From: Palsa-459 sp963841965 | GTDB lineage: Bacteria; Actinomycetota; Acidimicrobiia; Acidimicrobiales; RAAP-2 | DNA: 64,000 nt | Assembly (NCBI GenBank): GCA_963841965.1 | Contig: CAWJES010000001.1 | Location: forward strand, 1-64,000 | Reading direction: 5' to 3' | Shown here: positions 38,804-48,021 of the stretch, one piece after another | How the letters are laid out: every line of letters begins with the position of its first letter | Position numbering within the stretch: position 1 is the first letter of the stretch | The notes under the pieces: generated by a model | Seen by the model: the letters and a program-made list of their open reading frames with translations, nothing else | The model's database searches: none | What the model was told of the DNA's origin: nothing | Program-made: the position numbers and the translations under genes

Positions 38804-40525
38804 ATGGAGACCTTCATGACCGCAGGGGAGGGTGCCCGATCCGAGCTGTTCGCCTTCGCAGACCAGTATGTCGACGAACTTGCGGCGCTGGATCCCATAT
38901 TCGCGACCTCGATCGGGGTCCATGCCTTCGACCACCTGCTCCCTGACTTCTCGAGCGAGCAGGCAGATCGCGTCGCAGCACACACGTCCAGCGCGCTCAC
39001 GCAGCTCGAGAAACTGGATCCGACCGATGACCTGGACCGCGTCGCGAAGGAGGTCATGGTCGAACGGCTCACCTCGCAGTCCCAGCTTGAGCTGGCGAAC
39101 GAGGATCGCCGTTCGTGGGGCGTCCTCACCTCACCCCTCTCGAACGTCCGCCAGGCGTTCGAGCTCATGCCTGCCGCGACGGCCGCCGACGCAGGCGTGC
39201 TCCGGGAGCGCCTCATGCAGGTGAGACCGTCGCTGGCAACATGGCGCGAAGGCATCAACGACGCAATCCCCGCGGGGCTCATCCCCGCACAACGTCATGT
39301 CCTTGGTGTCGCCGCCCAGGCACGGACCTACGCATCTGGGTCCTACGCGGAGCTCGCAGCCCGGATCGCCGAGGCAACAGGCGCCGACCTGGAAGGGTCG
39401 GGGCTCGGGGCCGCGGCAACCGATGCCGACGTGGCATGCGGAGAGCTTGCGGACTGGCTCGTGGACTCCGTCGCTCCTCAGGCCAGCGAGGACAGCCGGT
39501 GCGGCCTCGAGCGATACGAGCGGTGGTACCGGTCCTGGAACGGGATGGAGCTCGACGCGATCGAGCTCTACGAATGGGGATACCAGGAGCTCTGCCGCAT
39601 TCGGTACCGCATGTGGACCCTGGCCGCCGTCCTCGCACCCGATGCCACGACAATGGCAGCGGTGGCCGCCGCGCTCGACGCCGACGAGAGCCGCGCAGTC
39701 CACGGCGCAGACGCCATGGTCGAGCGGCTCTCGGCGTTCACCGAGGCGGCCTTCGACCTGCTGGACGGTGAGTACTTCGACATCGACCCGCGGATCCGCC
39801 ATTGCGATGTCCGAATCGCCCCCGAAGGAGGCGCGGCCGCGCCGCACTACATACCGCCCAGCGACGATCTGTCTCGGCCGGGCACGACGTGGCTCCCGAC
39901 GCTCGGGGCGGAGCGGTTCAGCTGGTGGAAGTACCCGTCGATCTGGTACCACGAGGCGGTGCCGGGCCATCATCTCCAGTGCGGGACGACCATCCTCGAG
40001 GCAGACCGTCTCTCGCGCTTCCACCGCCTGGCCGGGTGGACCAGCGGGTACGGAGAGGGCTGGGCCCTCTACGCGGAGCGGCTCATGGATGAGATCGGAG
40101 CATTCTCCGATCCCGGCGACGAGCTCGGCTTCCTCTCGGGACAGGCGCTGCGGGCCGCGCGGATCGTTGTCGACATGGGCCTGCACCTCGGGCTCCCCGC
40201 CCCCGACGACCTCGGCGTGCTCGGGGCACTGGGCGACTGCTCGGGGCAGGTCTGGTCGGCGGAGATGGCGGTGGGTCTCCTCGAGGAGTGGGCCGTGATC
40301 AGCCACGAGTTCGCCGTGTCCGAGGTGGAGCGGTACCTGAGCCTCCCGGGGCAGGCGACTTCGTACAAGGTCGGGGAACGAGCGTGGATCGGGGCGCGCG
40401 AGGCCGCTCGCGACCGCCTCCGCGACGGGTTCGGTCTCAAGCGATTCCACGCGTACGCGCTGGGCATCGGACCGATGGGCCTCGATACGTTCCGCGTGGA
40501 GATGTCGAGGTGGGACGGATCCTGA
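38804..40525 (+). CDS. DUF885-family putative zinc metallopeptidase
   Basis: 573 residues, intact. WYHEAVPGHHLQCGTT near residue 384 is the HExxPGHH zinc motif of the DUF885 family (M32/M3-like helical peptidases), and GYGEGWALYAERLMDEIGAF supplies the further glutamate ligand. The mostly helical N-terminus (FAFADQYVDELAALDPIFAT, SIGVHAFDHLLPDF) and C-terminal SLPGQATSYKVGERAW are standard for the family. There is no signal peptide, so probably cytoplasmic; some actinobacterial members are peptidases, the substrate here is unknown. ATG 38804 or 38816 is the start. A hairpin follows the stop directly. Confidence 0.88.
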   Translation: METFMTAGEGARSELFAFADQYVDELAALDPIFATSIGVHAFDHLLPDFSSEQADRVAAHTSSALTQLEKLDPTDDLDRVAKEVMVERLTSQSQLELANEDRRSWGVLTSPLSNVRQAFELMPAATAADAGVLRERLMQVRPSLATWREGINDAIPAGLIPAQRHVLGVAAQARTYASGSYAELAARIAEATGADLEGSGLGAAATDADVACGELADWLVDSVAPQASEDSRCGLERYERWYRSWNGMELDAIELYEWGYQELCRIRYRMWTLAAVLAPDATTMAAVAAALDADESRAVHGADAMVERLSAFTEAAFDLLDGEYFDIDPRIRHCDVRIAPEGGAAAPHYIPPSDDLSRPGTTWLPTLGAERFSWWKYPSIWYHEAVPGHHLQCGTTILEADRLSRFHRLAGWTSGYGEGWALYAERLMDEIGAFSDPGDELGFLSGQALRAARIVVDMGLHLGLPAPDDLGVLGALGDCSGQVWSAEMAVGLLEEWAVISHEFAVSEVERYLSLPGQATSYKVGERAWIGAREAARDRLRDGFGLKRFHAYALGIGPMGLDTFRVEMSRWDGS

Positions 40526-40543
40526 CGTCCGCCTGCCCGGACG
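40526..40543. terminator. hairpin directly after the DUF885 gene
   Basis: CGTCCG and CGGACG make a perfect 6-base stem with a 6-base loop starting at the base after the stop codon. The position suggests an intrinsic terminator without a T run. Confidence 0.45.
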
Positions 40544-40633
40544 ATCGAACACCACGGGTGGGCCGACCGATGTCTCGTTCTCGCACTGGCTCGATACAGT
40601 TGCCGCTCGCCCTGCTTGACAGAAGAGGACAAC

Positions 40634-42691
40634 GTGGCCCACCTTCCGCGCACCACGGTGGTCAGGCGGTCCCGTGGCGCTTGTCGGCAAGCGCGCGGAC
40701 GGGCTCGCGTCCCCCTTCGCAGAGTTGCCTCCATCGCGCTGCTGGCACCGTGCCTCGCGGTGGCGGGCGCGGTTCCTGGGGTCGCTTCGGGCATTGCACG
40801 GCCCCATGTGCGCAGTTCGGAGGGCGCCGCCCGTTCGCTCGCATTGCCGGGGGCCCGGGTGTTCCCGAAGAGCTACGTGTTCAACGGGCCCCAGGCTGCG
40901 TCCTCGGACGGCACGCACGTCTGGGTGGCGAATGGCAACGGGGACTCGATCACCGAACTGGCCGCATCGTCCGGCGCCGTCGTGCGTGTGGTCCGGGGCG
41001 CAAGCAGCGGGCTCACCGACCCCCGAGCGCTGTCAGCCGACGGGACCCACGTGTGGGTGGCCAATCCGGGCTCCAACTCGGTCACCGAGCTCCTCGCGTC
41101 GACGGGCGGTCTCGTCCAGGTGCTCGATGCGACAAGTGATGACTTCAACGGCCCAGGGGCGATCGCGTCAGACGGAACCGATGTCTGGGTCGCGAACTCG
41201 GCGGGCGACTCGGTGACCGAGCTGCTGGCATCGACGGGCGCCCTCGTCCAGGTGATCAAGGGAGCGGCGGATGGCTTCAACAACCCGCGCGCGGTCGCCG
41301 CGGACGGCTCGCACGTCTGGATCGTCAACTGGGTCGGCAACTCGGTCACCGAGCTGGATGCCTCGACGGGCGCCCTGGTGCAGGTGCTCAGCGGTGCGGG
41401 CTACGACTTCGACTATCCGCTCGCGGTCGCGACGAACGGGACGGCCGTGTGGGTCGCGAACTGGGTGGGGAACACCGTGACCGAGTTCCTCGCCTCGACG
41501 GGGGCGCCGATCCAGGTGCTCGCCGGCAAGGCCTACGGGTTCGACTACCCGCTCGCCATTGCGCTCGATGGTGTGAATGCATGGGTCGCGAACTCTGGCG
41601 CGCAGGGCTCGGTCACGGAGTTCTCCGCCGCCTCGGGAGCCCTGGTCCGTGTGCTGAGGGGACCGGCGTACGCCTTCGCCGACCCTGCCTCGGTGACGTC
41701 CGACGGCACGCACTGCTGGATCGTGAATGCCGGCGGGAACTCCGTCACCGAGGTGTTCGAGGCCGACGGTGTCGTGGCACGGGTGATCGACGGGTCCTCC
41801 TACGGCTTCAGCAATCCCTTCGGGATCGCCTCGGACAAGGCCGACATCTGGGTCGCCAACTCCGGGGGCGGTTCGGTCACAGAGCTCTCGGCCTCCACGG
41901 GGGCACTGGTTCGAGAGATCCGTGGCCCTGCGTACGGCTTCGACGACCCCCAGGCCGTGGCGACCGACGGGACGGACGTGTGGGTCGTCAACTCGGGGAG
42001 CAACTCGGTGACGGAGTTCCGAACCGCCACCGGCGCGTTGGTCAGGATCCTGCACGGCTCGGCCTACGGTTTCGACTATCCGCTTGCGATCGCGTCGGAC
42101 GGCACGCACCTGTGGGTTGCCAACGTCGGGTCGAACACGCTCACCGAGATCCTCGCGACGTCCGGGCAAATCGCACGGATCCTCTCGGCGTCCAAGTACG
42201 GGTTCGACGATCCCGGTGCGATCACGTCCATCGGCACGCGCCTGTGGATCTCGAACGTGGGCTCCAACTCCGTCACGGAGCTCTCGGCGTCGACTGCCGC
42301 ACTGGTCCACGTCTTCAAGGGCACCGCGTACGGGTTCGATGATCCTGGGGCGATCATCTCAGACGGCCTGCACGTCTGGGTGGCGAGCGGTGCGGGCAAC
42401 GACCTGACGGAGATCCTCGCGTCGGACGGCGAGCTGATCAGGGTCTTCCGTGCCTCCGAGCTCAGCCTCGACTACCCCGGTGCGCTCGCCCTCGATGGTG
42501 AGCACCTCTATGTGACGAACAGGATCGGGGACTCGGTGACCGAGCTCTCCGCGCTCACCGGGACGCTCCTGCGGGTGGTGAAGGGGCCTGGCACCGGATT
42601 CGACTACCCCGGCGAGATAACCGTTGCCGCCGCGAACGTGTGGGTCGTGAACCTCGACTCGAACTCGGTGACCGGGTTCCCGTCCGTCTAG
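40634..42691 (+). CDS. secreted beta-propeller protein with 14 repeats of about 44 residues
   Basis: A basic N-terminus and hydrophobic signal (VASIALLAPCLAVAGAVPGV then ASG) precede fourteen tandem repeats. Each is built as (V/L/I)W(V/I)(A/V/S)N-xxx-(N/D)S(V/I)TEL-xASTGALV-x-V-x-G-xxYGFD-xP-xAI-x-DGTH. Strings include VWVANPGSNSVTELLASTGG, VWVANWVGNTVTEFLASTG, LWVANVGSNTLTEILATSG and VWVVNLDSNSVTGFPSV. The number suits two seven-bladed propellers of the Vgb/NHL/YVTN type. No anchor or extra domain is present, and the repeats are very regular, which points to recent internal duplication. GTG 40634 with AGAAGAGG five bases before it is preferred; the frame opens at TTG 40616. Function is unknown. 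Confidence 0.88.
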   Translation: MAHLPRTTVVRRSRGACRQARGRARVPLRRVASIALLAPCLAVAGAVPGVASGIARPHVRSSEGAARSLALPGARVFPKSYVFNGPQAASSDGTHVWVANGNGDSITELAASSGAVVRVVRGASSGLTDPRALSADGTHVWVANPGSNSVTELLASTGGLVQVLDATSDDFNGPGAIASDGTDVWVANSAGDSVTELLASTGALVQVIKGAADGFNNPRAVAADGSHVWIVNWVGNSVTELDASTGALVQVLSGAGYDFDYPLAVATNGTAVWVANWVGNTVTEFLASTGAPIQVLAGKAYGFDYPLAIALDGVNAWVANSGAQGSVTEFSAASGALVRVLRGPAYAFADPASVTSDGTHCWIVNAGGNSVTEVFEADGVVARVIDGSSYGFSNPFGIASDKADIWVANSGGGSVTELSASTGALVREIRGPAYGFDDPQAVATDGTDVWVVNSGSNSVTEFRTATGALVRILHGSAYGFDYPLAIASDGTHLWVANVGSNTLTEILATSGQIARILSASKYGFDDPGAITSIGTRLWISNVGSNSVTELSASTAALVHVFKGTAYGFDDPGAIISDGLHVWVASGAGNDLTEILASDGELIRVFRASELSLDYPGALALDGEHLYVTNRIGDSVTELSALTGTLLRVVKGPGTGFDYPGEITVAAANVWVVNLDSNSVTGFPSV

Positions 42692-42712
42692 CGGCGCCCT
42701 GCGAGCGCCCCG

Positions 42713-42739
42713 GGAGCCACCCGACAGGATCGTGGCTCC
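42713..42739. terminator. strong hairpin between the repeat protein and the SDR gene
   Basis: GGAGCCAC and GTGGCTCC form a perfect 8-base stem with an 11-base loop, and the outer CCCGAC/GTCGGG can form an alternative pairing. It lies 21 bases after the repeat-protein stop; a smaller GGCGC/GCGCC hairpin at 42693-42709 comes first. Probably a terminator; two mutually exclusive pairings also leave room for attenuation of the next gene. Confidence 0.5.
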
Positions 42740-42790
42740 GTCGGGACTTGGCTTGCCATCGCGCTGCGAGCCCCGGCTAGGTTCCCTTCG

Positions 42791-43558
42791 ATGCAGATCG
42801 ACGTATCGGGCAGGACCGCACTCGTGACGGGCGGAAGCCGGGGCATCGGGCTCGCGATCGCTCGAGCATTCTGCGGTGCAGGTGGCAACGTGATGCTCGT
42901 GTCGCGGAGTGCCGAGAACCTCGAGACGGCGGCGGCGGCGCTCGAGGGACTGCCCGGGGACGTGGCGTGGACCGTCGCCCATGTCGCGCGCGGTGACCAG
43001 GTGGACGCAGCTGTCTCGGCCACGCTCGAGCGCTTCGGCTCGCTCGACGCACTCGTCAACAACGCGGGCACCAACCCGTACTTCGGGCCGATGGTCGAGA
43101 TCGACGATGCCCGGATCCTCAAGACGGTGGAGATCAACCAGTCCAGCGTCGTGGTGTGGACGAGAGCAGCGTGGCGGGCCTGGATGCAAGAGCACGGCGG
43201 TGTGATACTCAACATCGCGTCGATCGGGGGGCTCGGAGTCGAGCCGGGGATCGGCTGGTACAACGTGACGAAGGCCGCGGTGATCCACACGACACGGCAG
43301 TTCGCCGTGGAGCTGGCGCCCGGCGTCCGCGTGAACGGGATCGCGCCGGGCCTGGTCCGCACGGAGCTGGCCCGGGGACTCTGGGAGGGCCGTGAGGCGG
43401 AGGTCTCAGCGAACATCCCGCTCGGCAGGATCGGCGAGGTCGACGACATCGCGCCACTTGCGCTGCTCCTCCTCTCCGATGCGAGCTCGTGGATCACCGG
43501 TCAGACGTTCGTCGTCGACGGCGGGACGGTCAACCAGCCGTCAGGCGGGGTCAGCTGA
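42791..43558 (+). CDS. short-chain dehydrogenase/reductase (FabG-like)
   Basis: 255 residues. TALVTGGSRGIGLAIARAFC is the TGxxxGIG cofactor motif, VNNAG is the structural motif at about residue 90, LNIASIGG holds the catalytic serine and GWYNVTKAAV the catalytic tyrosine and lysine (YxxxK). The C-terminus (DASSWITGQTFVVDGGTVNQ) is the usual dimer-forming end. It is an NAD(P)H-dependent carbonyl reductase or alcohol dehydrogenase of unknown substrate. The last 18 bases overlap the 3' end of the convergent menE gene; whether it belongs to quinone synthesis is not shown. Confidence 0.9.
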   Translation: MQIDVSGRTALVTGGSRGIGLAIARAFCGAGGNVMLVSRSAENLETAAAALEGLPGDVAWTVAHVARGDQVDAAVSATLERFGSLDALVNNAGTNPYFGPMVEIDDARILKTVEINQSSVVVWTRAAWRAWMQEHGGVILNIASIGGLGVEPGIGWYNVTKAAVIHTTRQFAVELAPGVRVNGIAPGLVRTELARGLWEGREAEVSANIPLGRIGEVDDIAPLALLLLSDASSWITGQTFVVDGGTVNQPSGGVS

Positions 43559-44680
43559 GGACTCGAGAAGCCGCCGCACCACCTTGCCGGACGAGGCGCG
43601 CGGAAGCGCCGAGACGATCTCGAGCTCCTTCGGGGCCGACCACGGCGCGAGGGCATCGACGACCATGCCGCGCAGCTCGTTGAGCGACGGCGGCGTTCCC
43701 TCGGGCACCACGAAGGCGACCACGCGCTCGCCCCACTCTGGATCGGGGCGCTTCCACACGGCGACCTCGGCCACCCGTGGATGTGCGGCCAGGACTCGCT
43801 CAACGTCGGCGGGCCAGACCTTCTCCCCGCCGGTCGTTATCACGTCGACGATGCGGCCGAACACGCGCACGGCGCCCCCATCGACGGCTCCGGCGTCGCC
43901 CGTCGCGAGCCATCCCGGTTCTCCGTCGGGTCCCACCGCACCGATGGGCTCGCCGTCGCGGTAGGCGCGCGCGAGCATCGGGCCCTTCACCCACAGCTGC
44001 CCGTCGACCGCGGCGATCCGCACCCCGTCCAGTGCTCGGCCGTCGTAGACGACGCCCGACCCCGTCTCGGTCATGCCCCACGTGACCACCACGTTGCCCG
44101 GGAGCTTGCCCGGAGGCGCTGAGCCGCCGAGGACGATGGTCCGGAAGGCAGCCGGGTCCTCGAGCCGCGAAAGGGCGGTCGGCACGAGCGACACCAGGGT
44201 GGCGCCGTTCGCGGCCGAAGCATGGACCGCTTCCGGGTCGAAGCGCCCCTGCACCTCGACGGGCGTGGCAGTCAGCAGCGCCCGCGCGATGACCGAGAAT
44301 CCGCCGATGTGCGTGCATGGCAGGCAGCAGAGCCACCTGTCGGTCGACGCCTCGACGGCGAGGCGCCTCGAGGTAGCCAGGGCGCTGGCGGCGACCGCGG
44401 CGTGTGTGTGCACCACGGCTCGCGGGACAGAGGCGGAACCCGAGGTCGCCATGACGAGCGCATCGCCGTCCTCGACGCCCCGGCCGCCTCGGAGACGGAC
44501 CTCCTCGCCGTCCTCGCAGATGGCCCGTGTCGGTGCGAGCGTGGCCAACTGGCGCTCGCGCGGGGTGCCGCGCAGCCTCGAGTCGACGACGCAGACGGCA
44601 TCACCGCGGCTCCAGATCTCCTCGATGAGCGCGGGGAACCTGGGCCCCTGGTCGAGGTCGAGGGCGACCAACTCGGGCAC
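43541..44680 (-). CDS. menE: o-succinylbenzoate--CoA ligase (acyl-CoA synthetase family)
   Basis: ALVMATSGSASVPRAVVHTH is the AMP-binding P-loop region; TWGMTETGSGVV and LATGDAGAV are the adenylate-site motifs; GGEKVWPADVERVLAAHP is the hinge region; and RASSGKVVRRLLES carries the C-terminal catalytic lysine. With 379 residues it is short, as MenE proteins are compared with acyl-CoA synthetases of about 500. MenE activates o-succinylbenzoate for ring closure by MenB. The neighbours menB, menA, menH and menD support this role. It converges on the SDR gene with an 18-base overlap. Confidence 0.87.
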   Translation of the reverse strand: MPELVALDLDQGPRFPALIEEIWSRGDAVCVVDSRLRGTPRERQLATLAPTRAICEDGEEVRLRGGRGVEDGDALVMATSGSASVPRAVVHTHAAVAASALATSRRLAVEASTDRWLCCLPCTHIGGFSVIARALLTATPVEVQGRFDPEAVHASAANGATLVSLVPTALSRLEDPAAFRTIVLGGSAPPGKLPGNVVVTWGMTETGSGVVYDGRALDGVRIAAVDGQLWVKGPMLARAYRDGEPIGAVGPDGEPGWLATGDAGAVDGGAVRVFGRIVDVITTGGEKVWPADVERVLAAHPRVAEVAVWKRPDPEWGERVVAFVVPEGTPPSLNELRGMVVDALAPWSAPKELEIVSALPRASSGKVVRRLLESSADPA

Positions 44681-44733
44681 CGCGCCAGCCTACGGTGGCG
44701 ACACGGCACCGCTCATCGCTCGAGGCCGGACGA

Positions 44734-45297
44734 TCAGCCGTCTCGGGGTGGTCCGAGCAGCCCGGCCACTGCGGCCTCCTCGGTCAGGCCCACGGCCAGA
44801 GCCTTGAGGGCGGGTGCGATGTCGTCGATCTGCTCGTTCAATGCACGGACCTGGTCGACCGTGATCGCGTTCTCCCTCCAGCTTCGCCCTTCGGAGGCGA
44901 CCGCGAGCAGGAGTGGCTCGAGGCGGTCCATCGTCGCGGCGAACCTCGCTTCGGGTGTGCGGCGCTCCTCAAACTCGCGCCACACCGCATGCAACCGGTC
45001 GCCCTGCTCGCCGGGAAGGATGCCGTAGATGACATCCGCGGCTGCCGACTCGCGCTGCGCCTTGTCGAGGTGGCCCTCCGAGTCATAGATGTAGGTGTCG
45101 CCTGCATGGATCTCGACGAGGTCGTGGATCACGACCATGGTCACGACCGCGAGCAGGTCGATCTCCTCGACGGCGTGCTCTGCCAGCACGATCGCCATGA
45201 GGGCGAGGTGCCAGGAGTGCTCGGCGGTGTTCTCGTGGCGCGTGCCGTCGGCGATGTAGCTCCGCCGCTCGACGCCCTTCAGCGCGTCGACGGCCAC
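44734..45297 (-). CDS. HD-domain phosphohydrolase (YfbR/HD_3-like)
   Basis: RHENTAEHSWHLALMAIVLA and VTMVVIHDLVEIHAGDTYIY give the H...HD...D metal set of the HD_3 group, which includes 5'-deoxynucleotidases. The C-terminal part (RFAATMDRLEPLLLAVASEG) has the conserved D-R-x-x-P/L helix. GTG 45297 gives 187 residues, but translation of the bases upstream adds ERLRTQIEFL, which matches the usual family start; no ATG, GTG or TTG exists between there and an in-frame stop. A start-region indel or rare start codon is therefore likely. It lies 54 bases from menE on the same strand. The role in the cluster is not known. Confidence 0.8.
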   Translation of the reverse strand: MAVDALKGVERRSYIADGTRHENTAEHSWHLALMAIVLAEHAVEEIDLLAVVTMVVIHDLVEIHAGDTYIYDSEGHLDKAQRESAAADVIYGILPGEQGDRLHAVWREFEERRTPEARFAATMDRLEPLLLAVASEGRSWRENAITVDQVRALNEQIDDIAPALKALAVGLTEEAAVAGLLGPPRDG

Positions 45298-45469
45298 CAG
45301 GAACTCGATCTGCGTTCGAAGTCTCTCGTCGGATGCGATGCAGTGAACCTATCGGTACGGCCGACACGGCTTCGATCTGGGCGATGCCCGCAGCGGCGCG
45401 GACCCGCCGGTGGCACCGGTCCGGGCGGACCGCATGGTCGCACCGTCGCGCGCCGGTAGCGTTGCGCCG

Positions 45470-46373
45470 ATGACTGACGACAGCGCGACGGTGATCTCCG
45501 GTCCCCCGATCGACCCGGTCGACGCCTTCCGGGCGGCGCCCCTTCCTGCCTGGGAGTCCTCGGGCAGCTTCGGCGACATCACCTACGAGGTCGCGGAGGG
45601 GATCGCCAAGATCACGATCTGCCGGCCCGAGCGGCGCAACGCCTTCCGCCCCCAGACGCTCTTCGAGCTCTCGGACGCCTTCGAGCGGGCGCGCGACGAC
45701 ACGTCCGTCGGCGTGATCATCCTCACGGGGCAGGGGAGCGACGCGTTCTGCTCGGGTGGCGACCAGAAGATTCGCGGCGACGATGGATACATCGGCGACG
45801 ACGCCGTGGCTCGCCAGGGTGTCGGTCGCCTGAACGTCCTCGACCTGCAGATCCAGATCCGCAGGCTCCCCAAGCCTGTCGTGGCCATGGTCGCCGGCTA
45901 TGCGATCGGGGGAGGCCACATCCTGCATCTCGTCTGCGACCTCACCATCGCCGCGGACAATGCGCGATTCGGCCAGACGGGACCGAAGGTCGGGAAGCTT
46001 CGATGCGGGTTACGGCTCATCCATCCTCGCGCGGACGATCGGGCTCAAGCGCGCCAAGGAGGTGTGGATGCTCTGCCGGCAGTACGACGCCGAGACCGCC
46101 CTCGAGTGGGGGCTCGTCAATGAGGTCGTCCCGCTCGCTCGCCTCGAGATCGAGACCGTCGCGTGGTGTCGCCAGATGCTGACGCTGTCACCGATCGCGC
46201 TGCGCATGTGCAAGGCGGGATTCAACGCGGCGGACGACGGACTCGCCGGGATCCAGCAGCTCGCCGGGGACGCGACCATGCTCTTCTACATGTCCGAGGA
46301 GGGGCAGGAGGGTCGCAACGCCTTCGTCGAGCACCGCGCGCCCGACTTCGCACGGTTCCCGAAGCGGCCGTGA
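45470..46373 (+). CDS. menB: 1,4-dihydroxy-2-naphthoyl-CoA synthase, one frameshift
   Basis: This crotonase-fold enzyme closes the second ring of menaquinone from o-succinylbenzoyl-CoA. It has FCSGGDQKIRGDDGYIGDD, AGYAIGGGHILHLVCDLTIA, FGQTGPKVG and, after a shift, SFDAGYGSSILARTIGLKRA, LCRQYDAETALEWGLVNEVV, LAGDATMLFYMSEEGQEGRN and the end FARFPKRP, all MenB landmarks. An extra A in GGGAAGC at about 46002 causes the shift; the family reads KVGSFD there. Without it the product would stop early in a run of unrelated residues. About 300 residues after correction. ATG 45470 is the start; the stop overlaps the menA GTG. Confidence 0.93.
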
Positions 46374-47254
46374 ACACGGCGGTTCCCGGGCGGTACGCGC
46401 GATGGGTTGCTGGCGCTCGGCCCCGCACCCTCCCCGTCTCTGTCGTACCGGTGCTTGTCGGCGCCGGCGTCGCCCGGCCGGTGCCGACCCTGTGGGGTCG
46501 CCTCGCTTTGTGCGTGATCGTGGCGCTCTCGCTCCAGGTCGGCACGAACTACGTGAACGACTACGCCGACGGGATCCGTGGCACCGACGAGCAGCGAGTC
46601 GGTCCGCTGCGGTTGACTGCCTCGAAGCTCGCGTCCCCGGGGGCTGTTCGCGGTGCCGCATTCACAGCGTTCGGCGTCGCTGCCGCAGCGGGGTTCTGGC
46701 TGGCCGCGTTGACGTCATGGTGGCTCATTGCCATCGGCGCCGCGGCGCTGATTGCGGGTTGGACCTACACGGGCGGTCCGCGCCCGTATGGCTACGCGGG
46801 GATGGGCGAGCTCTTCGTCTTCGCCTTCTTCGGCCTCGTCGCAACCGCCGGCACGAGCTTCTGTTTGACGGGGAGCGTGACCGGGCTCGCGGTTCTCGCG
46901 GGCTGCGCGATGGGGTTCCTCTCATGCGCCGTCCTCGGAGCGAACAACCTCCGCGACATCGCGGGCGATGTCGATGCTGGCAAGCGAACACTCGCCGTGC
47001 GGCTCGGGAGGCGCGCCGCCGGATGGCTCTACGTCCTGTGCGTCGCGGGGGGATTCGCCTGCGCGCTCGGCTGTGCCCCCTTTCGCGAGGGTGCGCTGCT
47101 CGTCATCATCGCCATCCCCTTCGCCCTACCGCCGGTGCGGACGGTGCTCGGGGACGCCGCGGGAAGGGCGCTGCTGCCGGTGCTCATCGCGACTGTGCGT
47201 GTGCTCCTCCTCGTCGGGGTGACCCTCACGATCGGCCTGTGGTGGTCCGCGTGA
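46370..47254 (+). CDS. menA: 1,4-dihydroxy-2-naphthoate polyprenyltransferase
   Basis: This UbiA-family membrane enzyme attaches the polyprenyl tail to dihydroxynaphthoate. GARPRTLPVSVVPVLVGAGV is the usual N-terminus; NYVNDYADGIRGTD is the first Asp-rich Mg2+-diphosphate motif and NNLRDIAGDVDAGKRTLAVR is the second. About eight hydrophobic helices follow the family plan. 294 residues, intact. The GTG start at 46370 overlaps the menB stop (GTGA), so the two are coupled. The product is demethylmenaquinone; the methylase gene is not in the window. Confidence 0.92.
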   Translation: MNTAVPGRYARWVAGARPRTLPVSVVPVLVGAGVARPVPTLWGRLALCVIVALSLQVGTNYVNDYADGIRGTDEQRVGPLRLTASKLASPGAVRGAAFTAFGVAAAAGFWLAALTSWWLIAIGAAALIAGWTYTGGPRPYGYAGMGELFVFAFFGLVATAGTSFCLTGSVTGLAVLAGCAMGFLSCAVLGANNLRDIAGDVDAGKRTLAVRLGRRAAGWLYVLCVAGGFACALGCAPFREGALLVIIAIPFALPPVRTVLGDAAGRALLPVLIATVRVLLLVGVTLTIGLWWSA

Positions 47255-47263
47255 GGCCCGGCT

Positions 47264-48019
47264 TCAACGCGACGCGAGGAAGCACTCGATGAGCCGGGCA
47301 GTGAGCCTCGGCTGCTCGAGATGACAGACGTGCCCGCTTCCGGGCACGGCCGCAGCAGCGACGGCCGGATGCCTCGAGGCGGCGACCGCAGCGGCCAGGC
47401 AGGGGTCGTCGCGCATGCCGGCGAGCAGGAGCAGGGGAGCAGCCAACGTCGCCAGCTCGGGCTCAAGCAGCCGCTGGCTCCCGACCGAGCACCTCCGGAG
47501 GCTGTCGGCGAGGCCGTGGGCGGTGTTGGCGAGCCTCCCTCGGACGTCGGCACGGGTCCCGGGGAGGGTCGCGAAGAGCGGGTTCGCCAGCCACCTCGCA
47601 ATGAATCCCTCCACGTCTCCGTCCCGATCGAGGGCGTCGGCCATCGCCATGTCGCGTGCGAGGCGGTCTGTTCGCGCCGCGCCATCGACGATGCCGAGCG
47701 ACGAGGAGATCGCGATCGTGCTGCGGAGCCCTGGCGGCGCGAGGCAGGCGACGTGCAGGGCGACGCGACCGCCCAGCGAGTACCCGACGAGGTCGAACGA
47801 CTCGCCGCCAGCCGCGTCGACGACGAGCGCAGCCGCCTCGTCGAGATCGGCGCTGACGGATGCCGAGGTGCCGTGACCGGGGAGGTCGAGTGCCGCCACG
47901 GTGCGGTTCTCTGCGAGGATCGACGTCAGCGGAGCCATCGAGGACGACGTCTGCGTGAAGCCGTGGAGCGCGACCAGGAGCGGTCCCTCGCCCGTGCGCG
48001 TCGCGCCAAGGGAGGTCAT
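47264..48019 (-). CDS. menH: alpha/beta hydrolase, probable SHCHC synthase
   Basis: LLVALHGFTQTSSSM is the oxyanion region, LDLPGHGTS follows, FDLVGYSLGGRVALH has the nucleophile serine elbow, and GSGHVCHLEQPRLTARLIEC gives the catalytic histidine. About 250 residues. In the menaquinone pathway MenH removes pyruvate from the MenD product; the direct contact with menD supports that assignment, though simple hydrolases look alike. Its start codon (48017-48019, reverse) lies two bases from the menD ATG at 48022, so the ribosome site and promoter of each must lie inside the coding region of the other. It converges on menA with a nine-base gap. Confidence 0.82.
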   Translation of the reverse strand: MTSLGATRTGEGPLLVALHGFTQTSSSMAPLTSILAENRTVAALDLPGHGTSASVSADLDEAAALVVDAAGGESFDLVGYSLGGRVALHVACLAPPGLRSTIAISSSLGIVDGAARTDRLARDMAMADALDRDGDVEGFIARWLANPLFATLPGTRADVRGRLANTAHGLADSLRRCSVGSQRLLEPELATLAAPLLLLAGMRDDPCLAAAVAASRHPAVAAAAVPGSGHVCHLEQPRLTARLIECFLASR

Positions 48020-48021
48020 TG

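Noticed and set aside
39131..40918. A 595-codon open frame on the - strand
   Set aside because: It is antisense to the DUF885 gene, whose zinc motif and family length are clear; arginine- and proline-rich shadow translation is typical of high-GC DNA.
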